From Runella rosea (GTDB taxonomy: Bacteria; Bacteroidota; Bacteroidia; Cytophagales; Spirosomataceae): 64,000 nucleotides of DNA. The notes under the pieces were generated by a model that saw only the letters and a list, made by a program, of their open reading frames with translations, was not told the DNA's origin and ran no database searches. Positions 63,625 to 64,000 of the stretch are shown one piece after another. The translations under genes were made by a program, and so were the position numbers. The stretch covers positions 3,286,001 to 3,350,000 of the forward strand of contig NZ_CP030850.1 of the NCBI RefSeq assembly GCF_003325355.1. Reading direction: 5' to 3'. Within the stretch, counting starts at the first letter, position 1, and the number at the start of each line of letters is the position of its first letter.

Positions 63625-64000
63625 AAATAAGCATTTTAGGATGCGGCTGGCTGGGTCTTCCGCTGGCCGCACAACTTGCCCGAGAAGGGCACACCGTAAA
63701 AGGAAGCACGACGAGTGTCGAAAAATTGGCCGTTTTGCGCGCCCTTGAGATTGAACCCCTATGGCTCCAACTTACGCCAGAACCCAAAGGTATTGGCTGG
63801 GATTATTTGATGGATTGCGACGTGCTGGTTGTCAACATTCCTCCACGACTGGAGCGTGCAGGGCCAGATTTTCACACGGCCCAAATACGCCATTTGATAG
63901 AGTTGGTAAAAGATAGCCCCGCCCAAAGGGTCATTTATATCAGTTCAACCTCCGTTTATCCTGAGCTCAACCGGGAAGTAAAGGAAGAAGATGTGGTTTA
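63621..64000 (+). CDS. NAD(P)-binding nucleoside-diphosphate-sugar epimerase-like protein, 3' end missing
   Basis: The first 126 residues. MKISILGCGWLGLPLAAQLAREGHTV is the Rossmann nucleotide motif and VIYISSTSVYPE is a short-chain dehydrogenase/epimerase feature (Ser-Thr-x-Tyr region). It starts inside the prmA stop (ATGA), so it is in the same transcript. It may be an SDR or YeeZ-like protein; the window ends at base 64000 before the C-terminal half. Confidence 0.8.
   Translation, partial: MKISILGCGWLGLPLAAQLAREGHTVKGSTTSVEKLAVLRALEIEPLWLQLTPEPKGIGWDYLMDCDVLVVNIPPRLERAGPDFHTAQIRHLIELVKDSPAQRVIYISSTSVYPELNREVKEEDVV

Overview
The window is about 64 kb of a Bacteroidota chromosome, most likely a cytophagal bacterium of the Runella/Dyadobacter/Spirosoma kind (this placement is an inference). 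The signs are a type IX secretion C-terminal sorting domain, a TonB receptor paired with a DUF4249 lipoprotein, many secreted peptidases with Sec signals, FG-GAP/VCBS proteins, weak Shine-Dalgarno sequences, and a promoter of the Bacteroidota type (TTTG, about 20 bp, TAnnTTTG) in front of blaI. No rRNA, tRNA, CRISPR array, complete insertion sequence or prophage was seen. Both ends cut genes: tdk on the left and an NAD(P)-binding protein on the right.

Layout. 1-5.4 kb: thymidine kinase, then secreted or cell-envelope proteins including an S9 and an M20 peptidase. 5.4-8.7 kb: GtrA and a BlaI/M56 (BlaR1-like) pair behind three palindromic operators. 8.8-16.8 kb: proA, M14 peptidase, DoxX, a phosphoesterase, then panC, panD, a flippase-like protein, an HldE-type nucleotidyltransferase and a YugP-type zinc peptidase. 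16.8-21.4 kb: a 1224-residue T9SS cargo protein and proC. 21.5-23.5 kb: a two-gene Septu-like (PtuA/PtuB) anti-phage module. 23.6-31 kb: another S9 peptidase, a phosphoesterase, a MoxR ATPase, two unknown genes and isocitrate dehydrogenase. 31-35 kb: two LysR regulators, a cytosine DNA methyltransferase, xisI, and an xisH broken by one in-frame stop codon. 35-45 kb: a serine hydrolase, a YdjC-type deacetylase, a large FG-GAP lipoprotein and four glycosyltransferase-type genes. 45.4-49 kb: atpA and atpG with an unrelated methyltransferase between them. 49-58.7 kb: an accessory region with a TonB/DUF4249/beta-barrel operon, two minimal LuxR proteins, a theta-type (LCIB) carbonic anhydrase, a LytTR protein and an orphan response regulator. 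58.7-64 kb: a hypothetical lipid- or envelope-associated protein, an FAD/Fe-S dehydrogenase and prmA.

The most unusual DNA lies at 48.9-56.1 kb. The 3' end of atpG with its terminator is duplicated about 1.1 kb downstream. A hairpin-rich block of about 220 bp (leader, terminator and LuxR 3' end) occurs twice, 5.3 kb apart. A (ATAG)7 microsatellite sits just upstream of one LuxR gene. Other signals are the nonsense-broken xisH beside a DNA methyltransferase, a 56-nt near-perfect three-way-junction inverted repeat at 32948-33003, and short degenerate heptamer arrays.
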